The notes under the pieces are model-generated. The model saw only the letters and a list, made by a program, of their open reading frames with translations, ran no database searches and had not been told where the DNA came from. From Lysinibacillus sp. FSL W8-0992 (GTDB lineage Bacteria > Bacillota > Bacilli > Bacillales_A > Planococcaceae), in assembly GCF_038008685.1 (NCBI RefSeq), contig NZ_JBBOZQ010000001.1, positions 1,364,001 to 1,428,000 of the forward strand: a stretch of DNA of 64,000 nucleotides, written 5' to 3'. Below are positions 26,097 to 34,905 of the stretch, piece by piece. A program made the translations under genes and the position numbers. The first letter of the stretch is position 1. Every line of letters begins with the position of its first letter.

Positions 26097-26924
26097 ATGA
26101 GAAGATTGGAAATTGAACAGAGGAAGGTATTAGATGTTAAAAATTTGTATGTCAAAGTTAAATCCCAAAATGGCGATGCTATCCTCGTTCGAGATATTAA
26201 TTTTGAATTAAATCGTGGGAGGATACTTGGACTTGTTGGGGAAAGTGGAAGCGGTAAAACTATTACTAGTATGTCTATTCTTCAACTTTTAGATAAGAAG
26301 ACAACAACTACTATAGGTAGCGTAGCACTACAAGGAAGAGAATTGAATGGCTTAGCTGAGAAAGAAATGCGAAAAATACGTGGTAAGGATATAGCGTTTA
26401 TTATGCAAAACCCGATGAATGCTTTTACACCTGTTTTTACGATAGGACACCAACTGATAGAAACAATACGCTCTCATACACAATGGAATAAAAAACAAGC
26501 TAGAGAGCTTGCCATCGAGGCTTTACAACATGTGAACTTACCTAATCCGGTTAATCTTTTAAAACAGTATCCTTTTCAATTAAGTGGCGGTATGCTTCAA
26601 AGGGTTATGATTGCTACTGCAGCATGCTTACATCCAGCTGTTATTATTGCAGATGAACCAACAACTGCACTTGATGTAAACAATCAGAAGAAGGTGTTAC
26701 ATCACTTAGATCAAATACGTTCTGAATATGGCTCAGCCATTTTATTAATTTCTCATGATTTAGGTGTCATTTCAGAAATGGCTGATGAAGTAGTAGTTAT
26801 GCAAAACGGCAAAATAGTCGAACAAGCAGATGTCTTTCAATTATTTAATGAGCCACAGTCTGATTATACGAAGAGGCTATTAAATGCACGTTCAATATTA
26901 CACATAGAAGAATATATAAATTGA
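26097..26924 (+). CDS. nikD: ABC transporter ATPase, NikD/OppD type
   Basis: 275 aa. Walker A GESGSGKT, Q-loop FIMQNPMNAF, signature LSGGMLQR (instead of LSGGQ, as in NikD), Walker B VIIADEPTTALD, H-loop LLISHDLG. The C-terminal OppD-type tail is short. The ATG at 26097 has AAAGGG right against it, too close to be ideal; the TTG at 26106 is better spaced, so the start is uncertain by three codons. Seven nt after nikC. Confidence 0.87.
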   Translation: MRRLEIEQRKVLDVKNLYVKVKSQNGDAILVRDINFELNRGRILGLVGESGSGKTITSMSILQLLDKKTTTTIGSVALQGRELNGLAEKEMRKIRGKDIAFIMQNPMNAFTPVFTIGHQLIETIRSHTQWNKKQARELAIEALQHVNLPNPVNLLKQYPFQLSGGMLQRVMIATAACLHPAVIIADEPTTALDVNNQKKVLHHLDQIRSEYGSAILLISHDLGVISEMADEVVVMQNGKIVEQADVFQLFNEPQSDYTKRLLNARSILHIEEYIN

Positions 26925-26956
26925 GTGATGATAGTCATGTTAGCGGGGGTGAACAA

Positions 26957-27778
26957 ATGAGTTTATTGCAAGTTAATGAAGTAACTCATAGCTATGGATT
27001 TGGCTTCCGAAGCTTTTTCAAAAGGCACAATCGTCCTAAAAAAGTGCTTTCTAGTATTTCTCTTTCGATTGAGGAAGGAAACTGCTTAGGAATACTCGGT
27101 ACGAGTGGAGCTGGTAAAAGCACGTTAGGAAAAGTGATTCTTGGTTTGGAACGACCACAGCATGGACAAGTTCTGTTTCAAGGGCATGATATTTATACAG
27201 TAGATAAGCACACTCGTCAAAAAATTCGCCGTAATTTGCAAGCTGTTTTTCAAGATTCTTACTCGTCCGTTAACCCTCGAATGACTGCCGAACGGATTAT
27301 TGCAGAACCACTAGAAAATTATGAAAAGCTGACAATAGCTGAACAAAGGCGAGTTGTTATTGAATTATTGGAAAGGGTAGGGCTCAGTGAAAAGGACTTG
27401 AAAAAATATCCGCATCAATTTAGTGGTGGCCAATTGCAACGTATCAATATAGCAAGGGCAATTTCACTTAAGCCAAAGCTAATTGTTTTAGACGAATCTG
27501 TTAGTAGTTTAGATATGGTGAATCAAACCCTTATTTTAGGGTTACTAAGAGATCTAAAAAAAGACTTTGGATTATCTTATTTTTTTATTACACATGATAT
27601 TAAAGCAGCCTGCGCAATTAGTGATACATTAGGTGTAATAGAAAGAGGAGAATTAGTCAATTTATACAATTCAAAAAGGCAATTTTTTGCATCAGAACAT
27701 CCTGTTGTAAAGAAAATGATAGACTCTATGTTGCCTGAGCATCCACAACAAAGGTGCCAGTCACTAAAACAATTCTGA
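26957..27778 (+). CDS. nikE: ABC transporter ATPase, NikE/OppF type, with repeat-derived C-terminus
   Basis: 273 aa from the ATG at 26957 (GGGGG 7 nt upstream; the frame is open from a TTG at 26921). Walker A GTSGAGKS, Q-loop AVFQDSYSS, signature FSGGQLQR, Walker B LIVLDESVSSLD, H-loop FITHDIK. The OppF-type N-terminal YGFGFRSFFKR is present. The last eight codons (RCQSLKQF) and the stop lie inside the family B palindrome at 27753, so a repeat insertion appears to have replaced the original end. The core fold is complete and the protein is probably functional. Last gene of the importer operon. Confidence 0.87.
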   Translation: MSLLQVNEVTHSYGFGFRSFFKRHNRPKKVLSSISLSIEEGNCLGILGTSGAGKSTLGKVILGLERPQHGQVLFQGHDIYTVDKHTRQKIRRNLQAVFQDSYSSVNPRMTAERIIAEPLENYEKLTIAEQRRVVIELLERVGLSEKDLKKYPHQFSGGQLQRINIARAISLKPKLIVLDESVSSLDMVNQTLILGLLRDLKKDFGLSYFFITHDIKAACAISDTLGVIERGELVNLYNSKRQFFASEHPVVKKMIDSMLPEHPQQRCQSLKQF

Positions 27779-27804
27779 ATTGTTTTAGTGACTGGCACCT
27801 TTTC
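27753..27804. terminator. Family B palindromic repeat at the end of nikE
   Basis: 47-bp palindrome (GGTGCCAGTCACTAAAACAA, centre, complement ending TTAGTGACTGGCACC), then TTTTC. It contains the nikE stop codon and probably ends the operon. Differs from the 22538 copy by compensating C-to-A/G-to-T changes in both arms (CTAAAAC for CTCAAAC). Confidence 0.8.
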
Positions 27805-27840
27805 ATATATTTTAGTAAAAGCCAATAGGAGTAGATATTA

Positions 27841-29082
27841 ATGGACAAACAAAATAGCAAATACAGATGGATTGTATTTGTTGTTGTATTATTTACTTAT
27901 TTGTTAATGGCGAGTCAGCGAACAGCTCCTGGATTAATTACAGAGCAATTGATGCGGGATTTTCATGTCACAGCAGCAACGATTGGTTTGTTAACGAGTA
28001 TACAATTTTTTGTATACACAAGTTTGCAAATTCCAATGGGGATTTTGGCTGATCGTTATGGTCCGAACTTTTTCTTAATTATTGGTGCGACGCTTACAGG
28101 TTTAGGCACAATCATTTATAGTTTTGGTACACATGAATTTGTGCTGTTCTTTTCAAGAATACTTACTGGGGTAGGGGATGCGACCATATGGGTTAATATA
28201 GTGCTCATTTTAGCTCAATGGTTTTATCGAAAGGAATTTGTTCGGTTAATTGGCTTAGCAGGTATGACTGGGAGTCTTGGTTTTTTATTGGCGACAGTCC
28301 CTTTTTCCGAATGGATAGATTTACTTGGTTGGAGAGCGGCATTTTTCTCAGCGGGGTTATTATTATATTTTTGCGGTGTTGTTCTTTATTTTGTCCTCGT
28401 AAAAAAGCCGAAAACACTGTTTAAGGATGAGCAAGTAGTTGTCACAGCAGAAGGACAACGTGAAAAACCATTCATTTTAGTAAAACGAATATTTTCACAT
28501 CCCCAAGCGTGGGCGCTATTCTTTTGTCATTTTGGTGTAGTAGGTGGCTATGTGGGATTTATTAGCTCTTGGGCTGTACCATATGGGATGAATATGTATG
28601 AAATGACACGTTCGGATGCAAGTCAATTCATTATGGTAGGTCTTATTGGAGCACTTATTGGAGCTCCTTTAACTAGTTGGATTTCAAGTAGGTTAGAAAC
28701 AATAAAAAAACCATATATTGCCGTTCATATGATCGTCTTACTCGGTTGGTGTTCGTTTCTTTTATTCAATGGGCATCCATCTTTATTCTTATTAATGTTA
28801 TTATTTTTTATTATTGGCTTTGGCTACGGTGCAAGTGCTTTAACTTTTGCTGCTGTACGACAATCATTCCCGTTAAATGAAGCTGGGGTAGTTTCGGGGT
28901 TTGCAAATACAGGTGGTTTTCTAAGTGCTGTCTTACTACCAATTATTTTCGGATATTTATTGGATTATTTTCAATCTAATACAGGTAATTTAGGCGATGG
29001 CTACTACTATGGTTTTTTTGCCCCAGTTATCTTCTCCATCATTGGTTTGTTTGGTGTGTTGCTCTTTCAAGAAAAGCGTTGA
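27841..29082 (+). CDS. MFS transporter
   Basis: 413 aa, 12 membrane segments. MFS signatures: GILADRYGPNFFL after TM2, FFSRILTGVGDATIW in TM4, LGWRAAF in TM5-6, and GFANTGGFLSAVLLP in TM11. It resembles anion:cation-symporter-like MFS members. It lies 62 bp after nikE, but the family B terminator intervenes and no obvious second promoter is seen; read-through could make it a sixth operon gene. Metallophore export, as for CntE, is conceivable from position only. Starts 10 nt after AGGAG. Confidence 0.82.
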   Translation: MDKQNSKYRWIVFVVVLFTYLLMASQRTAPGLITEQLMRDFHVTAATIGLLTSIQFFVYTSLQIPMGILADRYGPNFFLIIGATLTGLGTIIYSFGTHEFVLFFSRILTGVGDATIWVNIVLILAQWFYRKEFVRLIGLAGMTGSLGFLLATVPFSEWIDLLGWRAAFFSAGLLLYFCGVVLYFVLVKKPKTLFKDEQVVVTAEGQREKPFILVKRIFSHPQAWALFFCHFGVVGGYVGFISSWAVPYGMNMYEMTRSDASQFIMVGLIGALIGAPLTSWISSRLETIKKPYIAVHMIVLLGWCSFLLFNGHPSLFLLMLLFFIIGFGYGASALTFAAVRQSFPLNEAGVVSGFANTGGFLSAVLLPIIFGYLLDYFQSNTGNLGDGYYYGFFAPVIFSIIGLFGVLLFQEKR

Positions 29083-29104
29083 GAAACAGGGCTTCAAAAG
29101 TGAA

Positions 29105-29318
29105 ATCTTCTTCCACAAGCATAAGTAGAAGATTATATTTCGCCATTATCGGGAAAAATGAAATTAATGTGAATAAAAATAAAGTTGTAGTGGTTGAATT
29201 TATTATAGTAATAGAGCAGTTTAGTTGAAGAAATAGAAGTAGAAGGTTATTTTAAATAGGTAAACTAAAGTGGAATTTTAACAATTTCATTATTATCGGA
29301 AAGATTTTGTTCCACTTT
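29105..29318 (+). other. Non-coding gap with two inverted repeats
   Basis: ATCTTCT (29105-29111) / AGAAGAT (29127-29133) may be a weak terminator for the MFS gene. AAAGTGGAA (29267-29275) / TTCCACTTT (29310-29318) closes a 34-nt loop just before the ribosome site of the small gene at 29344. Confidence 0.4.
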
Positions 29319-29343
29319 ACGTATGGGAAGGAGCAACAACGTT

Positions 29344-29445
29344 TTGGGTATAACTAGTATGGTCGGATACGTAATTATAGGTGGATTACTTATTCTTTTA
29401 TTAGTCTTCATTATTGTCATGATTAATGGAGCGAAGAAGAAGTAA
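29344..29445 (+). CDS. Small single-span membrane protein (33 aa)
   Basis: Short ORF starting with TTG at 29344, 10 nt after GGAAGGAG (29326-29333); an in-frame ATG at 29359 would give 28 aa. The protein is MGITSMVGYVIIGG, a leucine/isoleucine/valine-rich helix, and ends MINGAKKK, so one membrane span with a positive cytosolic tail. It lies beside an SASP gene and ends 5 nt before a family B terminator. It looks like one of the tiny membrane proteins common in sporulating bacilli, but I do not recognise the family. Confidence 0.55.
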   Translation: MGITSMVGYVIIGGLLILLLVFIIVMINGAKKK

Positions 29446-29450
29446 TTGCA

Positions 29451-29504
29451 GTACCAGTCACTAAAACAATTCAGAATTGTTTTAGTGACTGGCACTTTTT
29501 TTTT
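29451..29504. terminator. Family B palindromic repeat between convergent genes
   Basis: 45-bp palindrome (GTACCAGTCACTAAAACAAT ... TTTTAGTGACTGGCAC; one arm mismatch) followed by nine T on the plus strand. It sits between the small membrane protein and the SASP gene and can end both. Confidence 0.8.
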
Positions 29505-29506
29505 AT

Positions 29507-29707
29507 TTAAAAACCTTTTGCTCTTTTTTCAGCCATTTCTACTAGTCGTTTTGTAATTTCTCCACCTACTGAACCGTTTGCGCGAGAAGAAGCATCTGGC
29601 CCTAGTTGTACGCCGAATTCTTGTGCGATTTCATATTTCATTTGATTGACAGCTTCTTGTACACCAGGAACTTGAAGCTTATTTGAACTGCGATTGTTGT
29701 TAGCCAT
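29507..29707 (-). CDS. Alpha/beta-type small acid-soluble spore protein (SASP)
   Basis: 66 aa from the ATG at 29707 (AAGGAGGTGAG upstream; the GTG at 29716 lies inside the ribosome site). Binds and protects spore DNA. Conserved blocks: [20 protein letters not shown] (with the GPR protease site [20 protein letters not shown] just after) and [11 protein letters not shown]. Made in the forespore under SigG in known species; I could not define a SigG promoter by eye. Direct proof of a spore former. Confidence 0.93.
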   Translation of the reverse strand: MANNNRSSNKLQVPGVQEAVNQMKYEIAQEFGVQLGPDASSRANGSVGGEITKRLVEMAEKRAKGF

Positions 29708-29899
29708 TTTTCTCACCTCCTTGTGATATTAGAATGGTCGTGAGCTTGTTTTTCATACATTTAAAAAGAAGGAAATGTGCAAACTATATACTATAGTTAG
29801 GAATAACAGGAAAGCTAGCTAAAAATGCAATTTACTCTGTTATAATAAATCCTGGCTCTTAAAATTAAGGTTTAGCTAGAAGATCGAGGAGGTTTTGAT

Positions 29900-30400
29900 A
29901 TGACGAATAATGATATTTTGATTCGTTTACGATATGCATTAGATATTAAAAATACGGATATGGTGGAAATCTTTAAGCTAGGTGGCATGAAGTATTCAAA
30001 AGAAGATGTTTTAAATATGCTAATAAAAATTAAAGATGAAGAAGAAGAGAACATCCCAGAGAATTACATCAAATGTAATAATAAAATGTTAGAGGCATTT
30101 TTAAATGGTTTAATTACATTTAAACGAGGCCCACAACAATCAACACAAGGTCAACAAGAAGGACCCCCACCAGTGACTGGTAATGAAAGCTCAAATAATA
30201 TGCTGATGAAAAAAGTGAAAATTGCACTAGCTTTAACAACTGAGGATATGCTTGAGCTTTTAGCTGAAGGTGGCGTGTCAGTATCGAAAGGTGAACTCGG
30301 TGCGATTTTAAGAAATCCAAGCCATCGTAACTACAAAGAATGCGGTGATCGATTCGTAAGGAATTTTTTAAAAGGTTTAACATATAAATATAGAGACTAA
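29900..30400 (+). CDS. yehS: DUF1456 (YehS-like) protein
   Basis: 166 aa. Two homologous DUF1456 repeats: residues 5-73 (DILIRLRYALDIKNTDMVEIFKLG, then FLNGLI) and 96-160 (LMKKVKIALALTTEDMLELLAEGG, then FLKGLTYKYRD), joined by a Q/P/G-rich linker. The linker is unusually QQ-rich. Known structure type is helical; its function is unknown. AGGAGG ribosome site; monocistronic. Confidence 0.82.
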   Translation: MTNNDILIRLRYALDIKNTDMVEIFKLGGMKYSKEDVLNMLIKIKDEEEENIPENYIKCNNKMLEAFLNGLITFKRGPQQSTQGQQEGPPPVTGNESSNNMLMKKVKIALALTTEDMLELLAEGGVSVSKGELGAILRNPSHRNYKECGDRFVRNFLKGLTYKYRD

Positions 30401-30553
30401 AACAACAATCATTACTTAATTAAAAAATATATTGTAAAAGTACCATTTTTTTCTTTTGACCATTGCAATATGTGACGAAATTGTGTACACTTGAATTGAC
30501 ACAATGTTGTCACAAAAGGGAAAAGAAATGTTCATGAACAGAGGGGTGCTTTT

Positions 30554-30748
30554 ATGATATTTTTTGATCTTATTTTAATTGTGGTTTCTTGCATTAGTAT
30601 TCCATTAATAGTAGCAATCATGTTAGATATTTTTTATGCAGAACACAAAAAAGTTCGTTTTTCATTACGCCGTACTTCAGTATGGTATATGTTTGTTTTT
30701 GCTTTATCCTTTATACCATCTGTGTTACTCGTAACACAATTTGCATGA
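30554..30748 (+). CDS. Small membrane protein (64 aa)
   Basis: Two hydrophobic helices (residues 1-25 and 43-63) joined by a basic loop EHKKVRFSLRRTS. GAGGGG 7 nt before the ATG. No family recognised; followed by a strong terminator, so a real short transcription unit is likely. Confidence 0.65.
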   Translation: MIFFDLILIVVSCISIPLIVAIMLDIFYAEHKKVRFSLRRTSVWYMFVFALSFIPSVLLVTQFA

Positions 30749-30792
30749 TTTTATACAATAAACATTTAGGGGTAAGTGTTTATTAATAGTTG

Positions 30793-30834
30793 AGCAGCGA
30801 CACGTCTTAAAAAACGTTGTCGCTGCTTTTTTGT
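30793..30834 (+). terminator. Terminator after the 64-aa membrane protein
   Basis: GCAGCGACACG-type arm and complement (GTCGCTGC), A-rich loop, then TTTTTT. Confidence 0.85.
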
Positions 30835-30942
30835 AGTGGTCAGCTATTTAAATGAAGAATGAAAAGAGAGATTACTGAATAAGATTTCTAGTATATAGAT
30901 GTATTTTTCCTATCTATTATTTATTTTGAAGGTGGGATAATA

Positions 30943-31638
30943 ATGAAAACAGTCTTTCTATTATTGTTAGGTACAATTTATTTGTTTTTAGCAAATGCAA
31001 TGGAAGCCATACTAATTAAGAAAGCGTATTTTTTAATTGGAATTGCTTTAATTACTGTTGGGGTCATTCGTTATATTAAATGGAAATATCATACTTATAA
31101 AATAATGACAGAGCTAAAAAGAGCAAGTGAAGAGGAGTTAAATAATATCCCACATACACATGGCACAATCTCCAGTGACGGTTTACATGCATTATTGCTC
31201 AATGAGCATACAAAAACACTATTAGTAGCTGTTAAAGAAGATTGGGAAGCTGAGTTAATAAAGAAGGAAGTCCATTTTAATGAAATTTATGAAGTAGCCA
31301 TTTTTGAAGATGGTCATATCATTGCCAGAACTAGTAACGGACTTTTTAGTGAATCATTACTAGAAGAAGACGAAAGCTCTTTAGGAGAAGAAGAGGAGAT
31401 TGAGGAAGAAGATGATGGAGAAATGGAGGAGGTTTCACAATTAGCTATAAAGATGGTGGTAGATAATATTACGGCTCCAATTATTGAATATGCCTTTTTA
31501 GAACAAGAGGATGCGATTTCCAAAGAAGATGAAACGTATATAGAGGCAATGGAGTTATGTGAGCAATGGTATCAAAAGATCAGTATTATTATAAAGCGCT
31601 ATGAACTTGAAAGAGTGCCAATTCGACGGTGGCAGTAA
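30943..31638 (+). CDS. Membrane-anchored acidic protein, unrecognised
   Basis: 231 aa. Residues 3-48 form two short membrane helices followed by a basic stop (RYIKWKYHTYK). A cytosolic domain has SSDGLHALLLNEHTKTLLVAVKED and IYEVAIFEDGHIIARTSNGL, beta-strand rich, then a 20-residue acidic tract (EDESSLGEEEEIEEEDDGEM) and a helical tail. No catalytic motif found and no family recognised. Ribosome site GAAGGTGGG. Convergent with a chemoreceptor gene. Confidence 0.75.
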   Translation: MKTVFLLLLGTIYLFLANAMEAILIKKAYFLIGIALITVGVIRYIKWKYHTYKIMTELKRASEEELNNIPHTHGTISSDGLHALLLNEHTKTLLVAVKEDWEAELIKKEVHFNEIYEVAIFEDGHIIARTSNGLFSESLLEEDESSLGEEEEIEEEDDGEMEEVSQLAIKMVVDNITAPIIEYAFLEQEDAISKEDETYIEAMELCEQWYQKISIIIKRYELERVPIRRWQ

Positions 31639-31640
31639 TA

Positions 31641-31675
31641 AAAAAAGCTATCTCGAAAAACATTTCGGATAGCTT
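31641..31675 (-). terminator. Terminator of the chemoreceptor gene
   Basis: AAGCTATC / GATAGCTT with inner CGAAA/TTTCG; on the minus strand it is followed by a run of T, so it mainly serves the 31685-33379 gene. Confidence 0.75.
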
Positions 31676-31684
31676 GTAATACTG

Positions 31685-33379
31685 TTATAAAGTAAATTTT
31701 TGTAGTTGTGTGTTTAGCTCTTCAGCCATTTCTGCAAGTTGATTTGCACTCTTTGAGATCTCATCCATCGTCGCGGCTGTTTCTTCGACAGTTGCAGTTG
31801 TTTGCTCTACGCCTGCAGCAGACTCTTGGGAAATAGAAGCCATTTCATCAATAGAACCATTAATCATTTCGGAGTGTTGTGAAATTTTTGTTAGGTTAGT
31901 TGAAATGACATTGATATTGTCATTCATATCTTCAATAGCTTGAGAAATTTGATCGAAAGTATTATTAGTTTGATCTAATTGCGCAGTACCTTTTCTTACT
32001 TCTTCATAGCCAGATTGTAGTGAATTTGTTACACTTCCTGTTTCGTTTTGAATGCGGTGAACAATTGTTGAAATATCAGTAACAGAGAATTGCACTTGTT
32101 CGGCAAGCTTACGTACCTCATCGGCAACAACCGCAAAGCCTTTGCCATGCTCTCCTGCACGTGCCGCTTCAATTGCAGCATTTAAAGCAAGTAAATTCGT
32201 CTGGTTTGAAATCTCATCAATTACTGAAACGAGCTTCGAAATTTCAGCAGACTGCTCGTTTAAGCCTTCTACCTTTTTCACAGAATCCAATACAATGTCA
32301 TTAATAGTTGCCATTTGTTTTGTTGATTGTACCATTAATTTTTTACCTGACGTTGTTAAATCATGTACATGGCCTGAATGTTCTTTTAACTCCATTCCTT
32401 CTTGCGTTGTTTCATGAATGTTGCGTTGGAAAGTTGTCATAGTTTCTGCTAAATCACTAGCTGTAGATGCTTGTGTTTCAGTTCCCGTAGCAAGCTCTTG
32501 CATAGTATAAGAAATTTGTTCTGTACCTGTCTGAACTTCATTGGCAGATTGCGCTAATTCCTCGCTGCTAGCAGCGACCGTTTCAGATACATTATGAATA
32601 GAGCTTATAGTATCCTTTAATTTCTCATTTAAGTCATTGGCAGAAAGCATTAATTGCCCAATCTCATCCTGGGTTGTTACTGAAAACTTATCAAGACGCA
32701 AATTCCCATCAGCTAATTCTCTCATACGCTTTGACACAATCGTAATTGGTTTAGAAATTCGACTTGCTGTAAAAATCGCTAAAAGAATGCCTGCAACAAT
32801 TAAGATGAGACTTACAGTGGCCCCAATTGATTTATTGTTTGAACTTGTTGAAACGACATCATTGCCGACTTGCGTAATCAATTCAGCGCGTTTATCAGCT
32901 ACTTCTTCATAGCCATCACGAACTTCATTTACGAGTTGATTAATAGATGTTAAATTTTCTAATGCTAATTGTTTATCGCCCTTCTTATATACTTCAAATA
33001 CTTCACTATTAACACGGCTGCTCCATTCACGAGCCATCTCTACCAGCTTTTCACGTTCAGCCGTTTTTTCATATTGCTCCACGATACGGTTATTATCCTC
33101 AGCAATTTGACGGTACTCATTAAAAGTATCTATGTATTTTTCATCGCCCGTTACAACATAACTTAAGGCTGCAGATGATCGTACGCTTATAGACATAGAT
33201 AGATTTTTACTTGCTTCTAAAACAACTAAATCTTCCTTAACAAGTCCTGTTGCTTGCTTCTCCATGTTTGTATTAGAAAAATAAGTATAAGTAGTAAAAC
33301 ACACAAATAATACTAATAAAATTATAAATCTACTTAAAATGCGCGCTTTGATTGATTTAAACTGAAATAAATGGTTCAT
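31685..33379 (-). CDS. Methyl-accepting chemotaxis protein (transmembrane chemoreceptor)
   Basis: About 564 aa from the ATG at 33379 (AAAGGA 9 nt upstream; the ATG three codons earlier abuts it). TM1 near residues 15-35, a helical external sensor of the four-helix-bundle type ([23 protein letters not shown]...), TM2 near 185-205, HAMP ([23 protein letters not shown]), then the signalling domain with hairpin tip [22 protein letters not shown] and [16 protein letters not shown]. Methylation-site-like helices flank it. The ligand cannot be inferred; probably feeds CheA/CheW. Monocistronic. Confidence 0.92.
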   Translation of the reverse strand: MNHLFQFKSIKARILSRFIILLVLFVCFTTYTYFSNTNMEKQATGLVKEDLVVLEASKNLSMSISVRSSAALSYVVTGDEKYIDTFNEYRQIAEDNNRIVEQYEKTAEREKLVEMAREWSSRVNSEVFEVYKKGDKQLALENLTSINQLVNEVRDGYEEVADKRAELITQVGNDVVSTSSNNKSIGATVSLILIVAGILLAIFTASRISKPITIVSKRMRELADGNLRLDKFSVTTQDEIGQLMLSANDLNEKLKDTISSIHNVSETVAASSEELAQSANEVQTGTEQISYTMQELATGTETQASTASDLAETMTTFQRNIHETTQEGMELKEHSGHVHDLTTSGKKLMVQSTKQMATINDIVLDSVKKVEGLNEQSAEISKLVSVIDEISNQTNLLALNAAIEAARAGEHGKGFAVVADEVRKLAEQVQFSVTDISTIVHRIQNETGSVTNSLQSGYEEVRKGTAQLDQTNNTFDQISQAIEDMNDNINVISTNLTKISQHSEMINGSIDEMASISQESAAGVEQTTATVEETAATMDEISKSANQLAEMAEELNTQLQKFTL

Positions 33380-33607
33380 TTTTCCCATCCTTTAGCTTTT
33401 TCTATAGAACTAGTCCTATCTTTTTATTTTATTACTATTTCATAAGAAAAGTAGAATTTTTTTGTTAAAAATACTAAAAAAGGTTTTTTGGCATAATTAA
33501 TTTACAATTTTCTTATATTTTTGTTAGAATGCAAAAAATGTCTATCTATTTGCCTATGTTAATGTCATTTTTAGAAAGCACACTGTTTAAAAAGATATAT
33601 TAAAAAA

Positions 33608-33641
33608 CAAGCCCCTCCACATGGTTTTTGTGGGGGGCTTG
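33608..33641 (-). terminator. Terminator of the M23 peptidase gene
   Basis: AAGCCCCTCCAC and TGTGGGGGGCTT arms, loop about 8 nt; on the minus strand followed by GTTTTTTAAT. The rest of 33380-33607 is AT-rich with no ORF. Confidence 0.75.
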
Positions 33642-33708
33642 CTTTATGTCTCTGCTTACGTTGCGTATAAGTGTCTATAAACGCTAAAAAATGCTTTTTG
33701 CAAGCTCA

Positions 33709-34704
33709 CTACTGCTTATCCTTTTTGGCCTGACGCTCCCATTGCAAGAGAGATGGATATGGATCGAATGCCCATTCCGTTCGACCATTAAATTTATAAA
33801 TGCCGTAATGAAGGTGTGGTGGGAATTTTCCTGAAGTTCCTTCTTTCCCATAACCAGAGCTACCGACATAGCCGAGTATTGTTCCTGGCTCCACAACATC
33901 TCCAACCTTAATGTCCTTATTATAGCTACCAAGATGGGCATAATAATGATAAGAATTATGATTATCTCGAATGCCAATTCGCCATCCACCAAATTGGTTC
34001 CAGCCTTTGATTTCGACTACACCATAGGAAGTGGAAAGTATAGGCGTCCCATAGCTGGCAAATATGTCTGTACCTTCATGGATGCGTCTACCGCCCCAGC
34101 CTCTGTTGTCACCCCAAGTACCTCTAAAGCTGTAATTGTAGCGAGTTGGAATAGGGAATGTATGAGCATCTAGCTCCGTTGTTTTAAAATGTTTATACAA
34201 AGTAGAAATTGTTACGATTTGATTGACAGCTTCTTCACTTTTGTAATATTCCCATAAAGCCAGTTTGAAGTCCTCATCTGTAGAACCAAATTTACTTAAA
34301 TAGCTTGCCATGGAGTATATAACATCTAGATCATCTTTAGGACTAGCGATTCCATCATTATTACCATCAAGTCCCATTCCACCGAAGTAACTGATTGTTT
34401 CGGGTATCGTATCTTCCTTGACAGGATTTAATGCGCCTGACCAATATTCATCAGAAAATTGAATGGCAATGTAGCCATCTCGCTTAGGAATATCTTTACG
34501 AACAGATTGGAGATTGCGCTCATATTGGTCGATTGCTGCTAAGAAGTGCCATGGAATCAGTAATTCATCGTATTGAACATAATAAGACATGCGTTGTTGT
34601 AAAATTTCCTCATTACTAGGTCCTTCATTTGCCAATGTAACTGTTGGAAAGAAATAACTCCACACTAGCATACATGTCAGAAGGAAAATAAAATGACGAC
34701 TCAA
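33709..34704 (-). CDS. Secreted M23 (LytM-type) peptidoglycan endopeptidase with lysozyme-like N-domain
   Basis: 331 aa, TTG start 7 nt after GGAGG. Signal peptide (residues 1-25, ending TVTLA). Residues 30-160 resemble a transglycosylase-like helical module (LIPWHFLAAIDQYERN; FGGMGLDGNNDGIASPKDD). Residues 190-320 are the Zn peptidase: first ligands in HEGTDIFA (HxxxD), then GYVGSSGYG and final HLHYG (HxH). The overall plan resembles Bacillus LytH, a spore-cortex L-Ala-D-Glu endopeptidase. Divergent from prkA, so a sporulation role is plausible. The transglycosylase active-site Glu is not clear, so that module may only bind. Confidence 0.85.
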   Translation of the reverse strand: MSRHFIFLLTCMLVWSYFFPTVTLANEGPSNEEILQQRMSYYVQYDELLIPWHFLAAIDQYERNLQSVRKDIPKRDGYIAIQFSDEYWSGALNPVKEDTIPETISYFGGMGLDGNNDGIASPKDDLDVIYSMASYLSKFGSTDEDFKLALWEYYKSEEAVNQIVTISTLYKHFKTTELDAHTFPIPTRYNYSFRGTWGDNRGWGGRRIHEGTDIFASYGTPILSTSYGVVEIKGWNQFGGWRIGIRDNHNSYHYYAHLGSYNKDIKVGDVVEPGTILGYVGSSGYGKEGTSGKFPPHLHYGIYKFNGRTEWAFDPYPSLLQWERQAKKDKQ

Positions 34705-34864
34705 AATTGAACCTCCTTTCTACAGATTAGAATAACCGAAATTTTATATTTCATAAGTCCGCTTTACATACAGTAAATGCCTTTTTTGTAGCAAGAAAAA
34801 AAAGGAACAATAAGAAGAAACTTAATCAAAGAAAAAGTAATGGGTATCATAATGTCTTTAACTT

Positions 34865-34872
34865 CATACTAT
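34865..34872 (+). promoter_or_regulatory. SigE-like -10 element ahead of prkA
   Basis: CATACTAT fits the mother-cell SigE -10 consensus CATACANT at all but one fixed position. The start would be near 34879, leaving a 26-nt leader with GGAGG at 34894-34898. The -35 (TCATAAT at 34847-34853) is spaced poorly, so the promoter is tentative. If right, upstream ATGs at 34840 and 34852 are not on the transcript. Confidence 0.45.
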
Positions 34873-34905
34873 GTTATAAATCAAGCCCTGAATGGAGGGA
34901 AGGCT

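Noticed and set aside
34840..34905. N-terminal extension of PrkA from the upstream ATGs
   Set aside because: No ribosome site, not present in known PrkA, and probably upstream of the transcription start.
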